Shown here piece after piece: positions 44,921 through 57,177 of a DNA stretch of 64,000 nt. Within the stretch, counting starts at the first letter, position 1. Every line of letters starts with the position of its first letter. Source of the stretch: Tubulanus polymorphus (taxonomy: Eukaryota > Nemertea > Palaeonemertea > Tubulaniformes > Tubulanidae); assembly GCF_964204645.1 (NCBI RefSeq), contig NC_134027.1:21626485-21690484 (forward strand), written 5' to 3'. The notes under the pieces are model-generated. The model had not been told where the DNA came from and searched no databases. It saw only the letters and a list, made by a program, of their open reading frames with translations. Made by a program: the position numbers and the translations under genes.

Positions 44921-45360
44921 CTGTGGTAAGATAAAAACCCACTATGTACCGTACAGATTAAAAGAATTTTAAAATCGAGAATTTATTTATTCAAAATATC
45001 TAAAATATAAAAGACACACACCTGACGATGATCTCTAGGGTGATATTGAAACAAGTCGTGTATTAATATTTTAGATTTTTTGAATAAAACTAAAATTCTC
45101 GATTTTAAAATATTTTAATTTGTACAGTGGGTAAGTTGATATTATCCGTTCACCACGGCTCGTATCAGAGTTGTAGATTAATGTAAAAACTATAATCTGT
45201 TAATCTAATGTCTATGGGTACGGTATATAAAAGAACATATATTATCATTTATTTTATATACCGTACCCATAGACATTAGATTAACAGATTATGGTTTTTT
45301 CATTAATCTACAACCCCGTTCACCACGTTTGAGTGTGGTTATTGTGGTGTTTCAAATCAA
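44921..45360 (+). mobile_element. Penelope-type terminal repeat (pLTR) relic
   Basis: CCTGACGATGATCTCTAGGG followed by GAAAC is the hammerhead-like signature seen in Penelope terminal repeats. It is framed by an inverted pair, AAAATCGAGAATT (about 44973) and AATTCTCGATTTT (about 45093), with AAATATCTAAAAT / ATTTTAGATTTTT inside. The outer part CACCACGTTTGAGTGTGG (about 45321) recurs inverted at about 57833-57855 beside the second Penelope element. No RT is adjacent. Confidence 0.6.
45170..45314. repeat. Long near-perfect hairpin (63-bp arms)
   Basis: The arms 45170-45232 and 45252-45314 are reverse complements with about two mismatches, around a 19-bp AT-rich loop. The 12-bp sequence CCGTTCACCACG lies on both sides (45146-45157 and 45316-45327). 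It looks like a foldback insertion inside the Penelope terminal repeat. Confidence 0.9.
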
Positions 45361-47440
45361 TCGTTTTTTTTTAATGATGCAAGCATTTGGTGTATAGAAA
45401 TTTGGGCTGCTTAATCGGGTTGTAGGTACTAATCCCCCAGTTGAAATCCCTCTCAAAAATCCCCCAGGTAAAAATCAACTAAATTAATTTCTCATCAAAC
45501 TACAAATTAGCTACCGGAAAAAATACTTTTTACCAAGGACATATGAGGATAGTCAGTAACCTGACTGTGGTTAAGTTTCACGATCGGATATTTTCACAAA
45601 CCACATCCGAATATAAAAAGCTTACTACCAACGATTAGGTAACTAACTAATATGAGGATAGATATTTCACTACTTTTAAACTGTATTTCTTCATTAGAAA
45701 TAGTTATCCCTACTATACGATAACGTAAATTTTTCATGCATTGCAACTTGTTAATAGTCGCAGAATAGGGGCGCTAGAGTGACAGTTTATCCAAGATGAA
45801 TATTGTGACCAATTTTAGCATGAGAATTTGAAATTTCTGAAATCTATCAAAGTTTTTCAAGATTAGGATATTGAAATATTTTATATAACACTTCATAACA
45901 ATTTTCTGTGCCAAAATGACTAAGAATGAGGTCACCCTCCCATATCTAGTCCTTAGCTCTGTCATTTTCATGGTGTTAATGCCCTTTTTCTTGAAATAGA
46001 ACTAATTCAATCATACACATTACTTTTTTCAAAATCATGATCAAGCTAGCCATAACACAAGCAGTAAAATAAACTGATTACAAATCTTATTGCAGTTAAC
46101 AGGTGACCCAGCCGATTAATCATTTTATTTTAGCCTTACTGCAAGTAGTCAGCACTCCCGTCACTGCGTTTTGATCTCTTTCTGGACTGATTTTCCTACC
46201 AATTAGAAAGGTATCGCTCGATATTTTTCAAGTCTAACATATTGAATCCACCTTGAATCCACCCCTGGTATAAAATGTTGAAATTATCTGATTGTTTTCA
46301 AACCACTACCGAATTGGGCATGGGGTCCTTGGACCCCTAGTTTCGATTTGTTTCCCCGCGGGGCGCTCTACAGAAAAATAGTACCTTTTACACAAAGCCA
46401 TGAGCAAGTATCCCAGACATATGTTGTTTGAATGAGCACATCCCGTATATTGATGGGTAAAATGTGTAACTTTGACAGTTTATTTCAATAGTTCGCATGT
46501 TTGTTCCTCTCCTTATGATCAGCAAACCTCGCACAAAACCACTAGATCAAACTAGAATCTTCTGACTACGATCTTTACATAGAAACGATGCACGATATTT
46601 TATTTACATAAATAACAATTTAAGGCATTCTTCGTCGAAGTGATAAGATATATGTTGCTGCTATTTTTCACTGTATACATATAAATAACAATGCGGCCAT
46701 ATCATCGAGAATCAATATATCAAAATATACGCCTTCATTTATTTATCTATAATATATTCAACGTAAACCAATATTCAGTGTAAAAATACACAATAACATA
46801 GAAACATTGTTTTAAGAGATTATTCTTTCTTCGCTAATTACAGGGAAATAATCAGTCAGCAATCAATTGATTACCGAGTTTTACAATCTTCAGAAAATAT
46901 CATATCATACGTACATATAAATCATCGCTTAAAAGATTATTTGAATTCAATAACTTAAAAAAAAAGGCCTTGATTATTGCGCTTTTTCGAAAAATTACAT
47001 AAATAAATAGCGAAGAAACCAAGAGAAAAATAGGTTAATTTTTCTAGGAAACTTTTGCCTCAGAAATATTTCAACATGTTCATCATCTTTCAAAGCTCAC
47101 CGTTGGAAAAACGTAATTTGATTAACGATTTAGCTAATGAATGCGATCGAGTCAAATCAACCAACTGAGCCGAATTGACTCAATTATAAAAAAATTCAAT
47201 AAATGTAGTCGCACAATGCGAAAAGTTGCTGCCTTGATAAAAACTAAGAGTATTTTATAATAAACTTTCAGCTTCGAAAAGTTTAGATACTCCAACCAGT
47301 AGTACATAGCACATACCCTATGTAAAAACGTATTTGAACTCACTTTGACATCACCAATTACATTGAAGGATGATTTTCGCAAAGCCGGATGAAAATTCTC
47401 ACATAATAATAATTAATTAATACCACAGTGCTAAGCGTAT
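45361..47440. other. no gene seen
   Basis: AT-rich DNA. Apart from the second copy of the dispersed ~100-bp repeat (45907-46007) I find no structure. Confidence 0.4.
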
Positions 47441-47864
47441 GGGAGCGTTCACAAATTACGTACCTCAAAATCTCCCGTTTTTCTGACCCCCTCCCCCTTG
47501 TACCACCTTTGTACCAAACTCACTGACCCCCTCTTAGGTATGTACAATGGTACCCATGACCATCCTCTCCAATTATATTGATACCAAGCACACAGAACAA
47601 AAGTTCGATATGAAGAAATGACAAAACTAAAGAATTAAGCAATTATTGTTGTTTATTGATTTTATATACCTGGTACTAAAAGCCGCAGTGGTATCGGCTA
47701 TTTTCATTTGAGTTTGGTGCATAAAGTACGTACCAAGATTGATTAATACCCCCTCCCTCAAAGTACGTACCTTTTTTGCTGACCCCCTCCCCCATGTACC
47801 ACTTTGTACCAAAATTCAGTAACCCCCTCCCCCAAATAGAGGTACGTAATTTATGAAGGCTCCC
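47441..47864. mobile_element. MITE with 3-bp target duplication
   Basis: Ends GGGAGCGTTCACAAATTACG and, inverted, GGGAGCCTTCATAAATTACG continue in GTACCTC. TAT flanks both sides (47438-47440 and 47865-47867). Inside, GACCCCCTCCCCC and GTACCAC segments repeat. No coding frame. A related end (GGGAACGTTCACAAGATAGT) lies alone at 48387. A 3-bp AT-rich duplication fits Harbinger-like MITEs. Confidence 0.8.
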
Positions 47865-47867
47865 TAT

Positions 47868-49085
47868 GGGAGGGGTTTCACTATATTCTATCACTCGCAA
47901 CCACCTTTCGATGGCTAGGTCTAGTTCCATTCAATCAATTATGCTGCCCTCTATATGTGATAAAATATACTAAAATAGGGTTAGGGTTCGGTGTTTAGGT
48001 CAGAAAACGCCTCAAGAGGGTGAGAAAAGGATCCAGAGGGTTAAGGTTGGGGTCTGCTAATTAAGGGCCAGGGTTAGGATTAGGATTAGAGTTAGGTTAT
48101 ATGTACTGTTAAAACATTGGGTGGGCTTTTGTCGGGCTCGGTGGTCTAATGGGGAGGTGTTACCCTAGCAATATGCTGGCCAGATTTCAAGTCTCGTTCC
48201 ACCTGCTTTGTTTTCTCTAAATTATCTTTCCACTTTCATTGAATCTTCCAAGTCGTACACCTACGTGCCCAGGCGTTAGGGTTAGCGAGCCAATCAGGAC
48301 GCATCTGAATTGGAATTAGACCTAAGCCCCCACTAGCCTACAAAAAGGTAGTTGTGAGTGATATATGATATAGTCACACCCTTGTGGGAACGTTCACAAG
48401 ATAGTACATACTATTCGATTATGAGTGTTTAGGGGCATTTGGTACGTACTTTAAAACCTGAAATACAGTAAAGGATTAATATCTGCGTGTTGAAACCCTT
48501 TCAATGTTAATTTTTTTTCCGTTAAGTGCCCGGGAGATAATTTGAAATATTCCACCGCACTGCGTTGTATAATGGGCTACCCGCACTCACCAAATGGCGT
48601 AACAATACACTGTTATATGTAGTGAAGAGGCTCCCAAATGGAAATTTTGTCAAACAAGTCATCACATAGATGAGTGTATGGTATAATTTTACTGAAAATT
48701 GATTTTACTTACAAGAAAAGTTGATTCGAATTTAATTGAGATATAGAAGAAATTGAAGTGCGGTAACCGAGTAACCACTAGCGAACCTGGCGGATCCTTG
48801 CTTGCCATACGTGGAATCCTCGATCGCCAAAGTAGCGGTGTCGGTACCCTACGGCTATACTATGGGGCGATGTAATTTTACATGCATGGGCAGATACCAG
48901 TTAAATGCTCCCATCGAAAATAAATAGGTGAATGAAATGATTACATTAAACATTAGCACGCACGCAGGTCAAATTAACACTATTAATCATATTAATGTTA
49001 GTTCTCTACAAGGGTAAGGACCCCCTATTCGGGTACAGCCGAAATTGGCATGTCCCAATATGTCCTCTAGTAAGTATTGTATATA
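47868..49085. other. no gene; tRNA-like fragment and TTAGG-like tract
   Basis: 47975-48105 is rich in GGGTTAGGGTT / AGGATTAGG motifs without a regular array. A tRNA-like segment follows at 48130. The remainder shows nothing. Confidence 0.4.
48130..48215 (+). repeat. tRNA-like (SINE head or tRNA pseudogene)
   Basis: GGGCTCGGTGGTCTAATGGG resembles an A box, and about 45 bp later TTTCAAGTCTCG resembles a weak B box. About 150 bp of unrelated DNA follows. No clean cloverleaf can be drawn. Confidence 0.4.
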
Positions 49086-49638
49086 CAGTCAACCCCGCAT
49101 AAGTCGTCATCGAATTATTCTTATCATCGCATATCTCGTATAATTAATTTGGTACCGATTTTCTTCTTCTTTAAACCTTAAGAAATTATGCTTATAACTC
49201 GTACTTCATAAGTCGTATTTTCACGTAAGTCGTATCAATTTTAGAAGCTATATCTTCTGATTCCATTAAAAACACATCGCGTAAGTCGCAGCCCGAAATG
49301 CCGGCAACAGATAAAACATACGCTACAATATTGTTAGTGTAAGTGTTCAGACAGTTACAATGTAATTTTCTTGTGACGTTGTCGGCGTGGTGCACTTGGC
49401 AGCTTTAATTGATCGATTGATCGATATAGGATCTGCACGGTGAGCTCAGGATACGAGCGGGAACAGACGAACCATGCAGGAATCCGAGCGTCGTATATAT
49501 TGGGTTATTCACGGAATTCGTATAAAACCACGACTTATAGATAACTCGTAAAAATATGACTCACACGTAACTCGTACATCACGTAAGTCGTAGTAAAATC
49601 GTCAGTCCCAAGGACTACGACTTATGCGGGGTTGACTG
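49086..49638. mobile_element. pogo/Tigger-like MITE
   Basis: Perfect 22-bp inverted ends (CAGTCAACCCCGCATAAGTC then GT) are flanked by TA (49084-49085 and 49639-49640). GTAAGTCGTA / TACGACTTA motifs repeat just inside both ends. 553 bp, no open frame. The CAG start and TA duplication are as in pogo-family elements. Confidence 0.9.
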
Positions 49639-49640
49639 TA

Positions 49641-51487
49641 GATAGCTGTGTAATTACTATCTTAAATGAAAATTTTAAATTCAAGAATACTTGTTGTAGG
49701 TTGATTAAGCGTACACGTAATGCTTGAGCCGTGCAAATAAATTCCTTATGCGCAGCGGCCTCCTCATGACTGAAATCTTTTTAACAATCTTAGATTGTTT
49801 AGAGCATTTCAGAGCCTAAAATTCACAAAGCAATCAGAATTTTCAACTAAATCATGGAATCAACAAAGTCTAAAGCCCACATTATGCATGAAACATGAAT
49901 AGGATTTTGAACATCTTTGTTAACCTGATTTGTACACCAGTAACCATGTATATACAAGAGATCTATTGCCCTGCCTTTATGAATACTACGGCGACTGCCA
50001 GTAACGCTCGGGATCAGTCCGTTTTGGTCCCAAATGATAATCTATTATCTAGCATTTATGTACACAAACTCTGTAGCCGGCCCCAAAGGGGCTTTGAATA
50101 CCCACTATAGAATACGTGTATACAGAAATTAAAGTCTCAATAAAGAAATTGTGCGACTTGACAAGCATTATACCGAACACAACACTGATATATAAAACAT
50201 TAATAGCACAACAAACAAAAAATAAAATCTCATCATACATTAGACTATGCTTTTTCTTCATTTGGGATGATAAATACGGTCGTTCCCTAGATTGATCCGA
50301 TATCGAATCGATGATGAGGGAAAAGTGACATAAAAATTGCTGGAATTAAATAAAGAGAAGTTTGGTCTATAACCGAATTAATGATTGAAGTGTGAAAATA
50401 AAATATGTTTCCAGGGGCTGGTTCAACAGTCATTTTAACATAATCTTCTCAGTAATGTGGGGCCCGGACAGTTTGAGCGTCATCTCTATAGAAAAACACT
50501 TCAATCTACCATACCCACTCCGCGAAATGCCCCAATGGAGGAAAGACTCCAGAGGTAAATACCCTACCGAAACCGGTACTTGTGGCTTCTGCTGAAACCA
50601 CAGGCTACCTGTGAGCAATTCGATGAGTCCTACTTGAAGATTACCAGGAATATATAACTTAAATTTCAATGTTTGGTTTGGAAGTAACTTGTGTTTCACG
50701 TTTATTGGAATTTCCCATTTATTTGGAGTATAGGTGATAATTGGACGAGGTTGCCATTGCCACGAAGATCAGAGATGGATGTCCCATGTTAAACAAAATA
50801 TTCCAGAATAAAAGGCAACAGGGGTATCAGGATTCTTACAGATCATGGAATCCAAACTTCCACGATTGTGATCATCTGGTCGAAAAAATTCACAAAGCAA
50901 TCGGCAATTTAACAGTAATTTAATTATCAACATTCAACAGTTATCTTCAAGTAGAATCACATGAATTGCTCACTAGTGCTAGCAATTTGCATCAGCATCA
51001 GCCATTTCAGAGTTCATAGTTTCCATGACCAGTATCATTGCATGACTTTCAAGGACCTTTTCAACCCCAAATCCATGACCCGATTCGAATTGTACTAACT
51101 GTTAATAATAACTGTCCATCAATGACCACTCAAAACGACCCCTGTCCATGACTGTCATTCTTACCGGACTAGTAGACCAAATAATACAATGACCAGATCT
51201 GATTTAATGTAGGCCTACACAATAGATTACGTGTGACCAAAAGCTTCAAAATGTATTCGCGTGGTAATCAGGCAGGGATTCGAGAACTTTAAAGCCCATT
51301 CCATGACTTTCAAAGACCGCCAAGAACCCTGTCATCTAGACGCTACAGCAATGCAATATGGCGACGAACTGAAAAGAATCAATAAGGCTAGGCTAACTAC
51401 TAAAACCAATCAACCAATACATAAATCAAGCCCAGTTTTACCGTGAAACTTCCGTTCCCATTCGTTCCCCCTAAAATGCGACACTTT
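49641..51487. other. no gene recognised
   Basis: The 3' flank of the USP gene. Short frames (49895-50110, 50392-50595, 50741-50923) have no motifs. CCATGACTTTCAA(A/G)GACC occurs at about 51041 and 51302, suggesting a small degraded repeat at 51015-51315. Confidence 0.4.
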
Positions 51488-54400
51488 TCACTTTCGTCGT
51501 TTGAAGAACAAAATGTACGAATTTTCTCGTATTAAACGCGTATTCAGTTCGAATTCCATGTTCACCTGCGTGATGTTCTCGTCGTCGAATTTATACCACG
51601 TGCCGTTCGTCTGGCACTGACAGAACGCGATGTAATGTCCGCACGACGTCGACTCGGCGCCGAGATGCACGCACAGCCCGTACAGATCGTAGATATACCC
51701 GTCCGACGTCGCCGTCAAGTCCTCGCGGTTGATCACGCTGTCGAACACCATGCCGCGCAGGTCGAGATTCTTCAACGGAATATTCATCGGCGCGCGAATC
51801 TTCTTCAAACTGTCGCTCGACGCGCTGTACTGAAATCGCATCAACTGAACGACCAAACAATCGGGCAGTTGTCGAAGCAGCGATCGCTGTTGCCCGTTGG
51901 TCAGCGTCGCGTGCGGTTTACGATGCGCGACTTGGTTGACGCCGCCGACCGGCGTCGATGTCCGTATTTGATTATCCTGGAATCCGCTGTCGTTGAACGC
52001 GGCGGCGCTCGCCTCGCCGTTATTGCGCGTGATCGGCGACATGAACGCCGATTGTCCGAGCGAAGATTGCTGCGCGACCGGCGTTTGACTGACAGCGGAG
52101 TCCGACGGCAGGCGTTCGCGCAGCAGCGCTTTTCGCATCAGGCTGATCGGCGTTTTCGCCGGTTTCTCCGAGCCGGGTTCGATTTCGACGACGTCGGCGT
52201 TAGTGCACGGACACTTCAAACCGTCTTCGCCGAATAAGACTTCGACGTTGCCGAACTTGCTCAGACAATCCTCGAGGAACACGATTCCCGATTGCCGGTG
52301 CGGACTGACGATCGGCAACGGCAGAACGCGGAACGTTTGAATTCCGGTCGACACGCGGTTGCAGTTCAGACAGTTTTGCATTTCGACTAGTTGACCGGTG
52401 AACAGGTCGTCGATTGCTGATCGGTTAAATTGTTTATACAGCAACCATTCTAAATCGGATAAACGCTGCATCGGCTCGGCGTGAGTGTCATTATCTAAAC
52501 CATTCGATAGTTCGATCTGCAAATAAAATGAAAATGGCAAATTTATGCGAGTACTTACTACTGTCCCTCACACCTTCACTCTGCACGTTTCATTCTGTAA
52601 ATTTGTTAATTATCAGTAAATCTATCTTTACTCAGTGTTTTCAATTAAAGCCAGGTCCCAGGTCCCAGGTCCCAGACCCGTCTGTCGTTTGTTAAGGACC
52701 CGCCTGTTTTTTTCAAAACAGCTTTCATTTCCGGGACTGTGACATATTATGGGACCCTCCTGTTTTTCAAAGGGACCTGGCTTGTTAATTTCTTATTGAA
52801 AACACTGTTACTATAGCCTATGCATCAATTTGTTCAGTGAGGATTTTGCATTCAGAAATAAATGATGATTTTTCCTCGAATTACTTCCGTTTTCATTTTG
52901 CTTACATATCTACACTCGGAGACGTTGCTATCACATCATCACCTATTCGTCTGCATCCTACATTTTTTCGCAAAATGTAATAGCCTCTACTATGTTTAAC
53001 ATAGTCAGTAGGCAATGCCACCCACCTTACACAGACCACGGAAGCCGTTTTTAGACATTAAGCGAGCGTATTCTAGGTAAACATGATAGATGATAATTAA
53101 AAAAAGAAGTTTATGTGAATTATCATTTTCAGTTCTGAATGTTAAATGCCTACAGAACAAATCGATGCATATATACAGATCACAATCAATTAACAAAATT
53201 TTGCATTGAAACGTCACACAGAGAGCATGTGTGACAGACAGTAAATGGATAGTCCCATAGTCCTAAGTTTTTTCACGTTAAGATACAACAACAAGCAGAT
53301 ATGGATCAATATTGGGACAGATGATTAAAAATTAAAATTTCTATAGCACCTACAAATTCTGAGCATCACAGCATTTTCATGAAGTCAAAATCAGGATCAA
53401 AATTATTTTCGACTCTTTCTCGTTTTTCACATTTTCCCCACAATTTTTAAGCAGACATCCATTTTTCAGATTTCTAAGATCATTCTCGTCCAATGAAATG
53501 AGCAAAAAAAGGCAGAGGAGTTTTTCTCTTACCTCGCGTAGACACGCTCGTTTCAATTCGTCGATTTTCTGCGGAGTTAGATCGCCATATATGAATGTCA
53601 ACATGGCCAACGTAGGACTGTAAAACCGATCATCGCTTGCACCTAATAAACAAAATATTCATATAATACACACCGTTTAAAAAAAGTGGCCACTTTTATA
53701 TGACTTGCTCTTCCTGAAACAGTTTGATTTTACGCGCGATTTAGCTGTCATGACAAATATCTCTTAGTTGTCCTTGATTTTAAGCTTCCCCCCCCAAAAT
53801 TCCCTGAATATTCCCGACTCTCAGGTAAGTGGCCACCCTGTTTGATGCCAGGGCCAATTAGACCAAGGCTTAATCCACATTCAAAGCCAAATCTTCAGCC
53901 GGAACTAGTAGGGCCTAGAACAATTTTCAGAGTGACCACAACATCAAGCGAAGAGTCTTAAGTCCATTCTGGTAGTCATGTTAAAGCACTAAAAAAAGAA
54001 CATTGTTGCAAATTATTTGCTGCCAGTACCATAGTCGCAATATAATAGGGAAGCTTTAAACTACTACAGAATGAAGTCTACGCAGTCTAACTGTGACAAT
54101 CTAGGATTCTGATTGCGGCAAGCGAGGTGGACCCCCAAGTGACAAAAGTCTAGTTAGACATGACTGCTAGTCTTTTCATGTCGGAGATGAAACTTAATTG
54201 CAAATTAACTAAGTGAAGCAACTTCATGAAAGTGAATCCAATTGAAGAATAAGTATTACAGCTATTCAGCGCTTAGACTAAAATCCTAAAAAAGTAAAAT
54301 ATATTGATGCCACTATAGACTCCTAAATAGGCTAATTGTTAGATTTCAAAATACCATGGACTACTTACCCGAAGAGGACAAATCCATTGCGTTGTGCAAA

Positions 54401-56757
54401 TTATCGAGGAGCCACATGAGAAATTCGCTCGCGTCTTGTTGAACCTGTTTCTCGTCGCCGGTCGCGAACAATTCGCAGTCCAAACTCTTGATCGCCGTTT
54501 GCAATTGCTTCGTGGCGATATCGCGGAACACGTTATTCGCTGGCGGGGCGCACAGCGGCTGCACGACTTCGTTAAACGCCGATACGAAATATTCGCGATT
54601 CGGCGCCAATTCGCCGTTCGACAACGACTGACCGACCGAACTCGCCAGATTCGGACTGTGCGCCAGACACTGCAGTATCGAGTTCATGAAACATAGATTT
54701 TCGTCGTCGTCGTTCTTCAGGCCGGGAGGCCGATTGATCGACGACATGAAACTGAACGCCGAACGGATTTTCGAGGCGAGCGAAAACGTACCGGACGACG
54801 CGCCGTGATACGAACCGACGACGCGGAGAGGCTGATGCAGATTCGGCGCGGAGTAAGCAGTCAGACGATCGTCGACGCCGGCCGATGGCGAAACCGGAGG
54901 ACCCCAACGAGTTCTCCGACGCGTCGTATTATAGCTAGGAGATTGAGGGGGTGGTACGGCGTGTAGGGGTCGTCGAACTGATACGTGAAACCTGAAAACA
55001 AAACAGCAAGATGAGCAAATTTATCAGTTCTGCTGTGTATATCCCAGCACACCACAATTCAACCATGCTCTCAGCTAATGGGTAAAACACTGATTGCTTC
55101 CAGAAATAGACTTTTGGCCTTTATTCAGTCATTTCATTTACAGGGTGACCACAATTCTTCTTTCAAATTCCATCTTGCCGCAATAAAAAAAAACAGCGTT
55201 GACAGACTCAAGCAGTTTTAGCAAGCCCAGTAAATAGTCTGACTTTCAGCTGGGCCCTCAAATATTTTGAAGGAATTTCAACATTTACTATATGAAAGGA
55301 AGATACATGGAGACCATCGGCAAACACAATTCACTGGGAAAATGTGCAGGCAAAGCAAACACCATTTCTTGTTTTACATCAAATACTCCCCTTTTTTCAA
55401 CATTGTGGGGTAGGGTTATGTAGCTTATGGTGCTTTGAAATTGTCCGGGGGGAATTGCCCTAGAATCCCGAGCAGTTTGATAGGTGCTCAGGAGTCATCT
55501 ATCAGACCTGGTATACATTTATTCCAGGGTGGAGAAAGGCAATGAGGAAAACTGATTCTAGGACAATTACCCCCGGACAATCCCCCTGGACAATTGCCCC
55601 CATACAATAGTAAATTTTAACCCTAAAGTAGCACGGATACTTACTTCTGATAAATTAGACTAACTAACTTAGAACTAACTAAATTTAGACTAGCTAACTA
55701 ACTTTAGCTAAATACTTCGTTAAACACTAAAACTCATTCCAATAAATTAGTCACTAATAAGTGGACTCAGTGTCCTTCGATTTGTTAAGTGGATTATAGT
55801 TACTTGAGGATGGATTTTTTAAGTTTTGATCTGCTGAAGTAACACTTAAACTAATTCAGATAAATGTATTGATATATTAAAACGTGAAGAAGCGCTTAAC
55901 GAATTGGAAATAAACCAGATGATTGGTGGGCAAGCGCCTCCACCAATGCGTAGAAAATACCAAGATCCTTCACAACGCTTGTTGAGGCTGGTTAGACAGC
56001 ATGGAAACCGGCACATCCTAGATTATTCGCATGGGATTGCACACAACATCAGAGTGTAAGAAGAATACAATGTCATTCCATATCTTATAAATCTATATTC
56101 AATAAAATACAAATGAATTTCTAAGTAAAGTTGTTGTTGGTTATATGAAGTAGGCCTATTTAGGTGGTGTTAATCCAGATTTTAAAGGATTTACTTCGGG
56201 CGAGGGGGAATTGTCCTGATAGGGCTGCTCGGATGTTTCTTCTACCCAGGGAGCGATGACTGATAGGAATAGGCTAGGGGTAATAATACCAAATTTGGAG
56301 CGCATTTGAACGGACTCTGGTTAGGATACCTGCGCTATATAAAGGACAACTATTATTGTAATTCTGAACCAATACAGACTCACATTACGACATTGAACAT
56401 CGCTATACTGACCGATTAGATGGATCCTGTTGTTGTTGTTGTTGGAAGTGCTGTTGTTGACCGCTGCCGCTTTGAGCGCCGACGACCTGGTTTTCGTGCA
56501 GGCTATTCCACGATCGTTGCAGATTGTTCGAGATCTCCATGCTCTCTTCGTGCTGTTGGAATTCGTCCCATCGATTTTCGAGCCGCGTCAGCCAGTCGTG
56601 CAGGTGTACGCGGCCGTGGATCGCCGCGTAGAACACCGTCGCGAAACTGATCACGAACAGAATGTGCGGCGTGTGACTGACGAGGTAAATCACGACGCCG
56701 AGGATGAACAGAACGAGCGCCTCGTACAGCCACACGTATCGTTTCTCCGCATCGCTC
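51488..56757 (-). CDS. USP-family deubiquitinase (peptidase C19), membrane-anchored
   Basis: Four exons on the minus strand agree in splice phase: 56757-56413, 54991-54369, 53642-53533 and 52516-51488 (stop). The first encodes two adjacent hydrophobic segments (EALVLFILGVVIYLVS and ILFVISFATVFYAAI), predicted to be a membrane hairpin, then a Gln-rich tail. The second has a Ser/Pro/Arg linker and the Cys box ENLCFMNSILQCL, with NDDDE where most USPs have the NLGNT stretch. QQDASEFL follows. The last has CLNCNRVS and CPCTN (possible zinc-finger Cys pairs), LPLPIV, LVVQLMRF, and the His box SCGHYIAF with WYKFDDENI. All catalytic positions are present. The product should cleave ubiquitin from proteins at a membrane; which human USP it matches is unclear. 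A further 5' exon must exist beyond 56757, since that exon begins at an acceptor. Confidence 0.9.
52633..52807. mobile_element. Small hAT-like MITE in USP intron
   Basis: Ends CAGTGTTTTCAATTAAAGCC and, inverted, CAGTGTTTTCAATAAGAAAT converge on AGCCAGGTCCC on both sides. GGTCCCA is repeated in tandem near the left end. Flanks share TTACT, which is shorter than a full 8-bp duplication. It lies in the intron before the last USP exon. Confidence 0.65.
52808..53532. other. USP intron, no further feature
   Basis: AT-rich intron sequence between the MITE and the third USP exon, with short frames only. Confidence 0.5.
53643..54368. other. USP intron, no further feature
   Basis: Intron between the second and third USP exons. 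AAAAAGTGGCCACTTTT near 53677 is a short palindrome. Nothing else stands out. Confidence 0.5.
55441..55610. repeat. Inverted repeat with AATTGTCC(N)GGGGG motifs
   Basis: AAATTGTCCGGGGGGAATTG followed by CCCTAGAATC (from 55438) is mirrored at 55555-55605 by GATTCTAGGACAATTACCCC and two further GGACAAT/CCCCC units. A related single unit lies at 56198-56225. Probably a small foldback or MITE in the USP intron. Confidence 0.5.
55860..56059 (+). CDS. Possible terminal coding exon, unidentified
   Basis: An acceptor-like TAATTCAG ends at 55859. The frame entering in phase 2 encodes about 65 residues with KCIDILKREEALNELEINQM, GGQAPPPMRRKYQDP and, at the end, LDYSHGIAHNIRV before TAA. AATAAA follows about 40 bp later (near 56099). 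Composition and codon use look coding. It lies opposite to, and inside, the large intron of the USP gene. No upstream exon was found, so it may be a retroposed or transposon-derived piece. Function unknown. Confidence 0.35.
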
Positions 56758-57177
56758 CTAAAATTGAAAAAAAAAAAATGTATTTCAGGGGTGGATGTAG
56801 GAATAAGGGGGCCTTAACTGTCCTAGGCCTAGGCCTACAGGCTATCACCCCGGCCTCCCCTAAGAAAATTTGAAAACAATTACTATTTTCTGAGCATCTG
56901 GAGTGATTGTTCAACAAATTTACCATTCAGGGTGGCCACTCTCCACCAATTTGCAAATTCTTTAAGTTTTCCCTGAGTTTTTCTATGTTATAACAAATAA
57001 TTCCCAGAGTAAATTCGAGGAATTTCTTGGTTCCAAATGTTATAATTCATTCATTTCTACAAGAACATCCAGTTTTCCAGTTATCTTTTTGCAAATTGTG
57101 TCAAATTCACAGAGATATTTCAGATTTTTTTCTGATTCCGGCCTGTGATATTATATTCGTAAAAAGGGGCACTCTAA
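56758..57177. other. USP upstream region, no exon identified
   Basis: A missing 5' USP exon should lie here or further up, but no start codon with a GT donor in phase stood out. Confidence 0.4.

Noticed and set aside
48130-48215. Functional tRNA gene
   Set aside because: The B box is degenerate and no acceptor or anticodon stem pairs properly.
51635-52237. 200-codon plus-strand open frame
   Set aside because: It is antisense to the last USP exon, in GC-rich coding DNA, and has a low-complexity Arg-rich composition; the minus strand has the catalytic motifs.
56430-56873. Plus-strand 147-codon frame
   Set aside because: It is the complement of the USP membrane-hairpin exon and crosses its splice acceptor.
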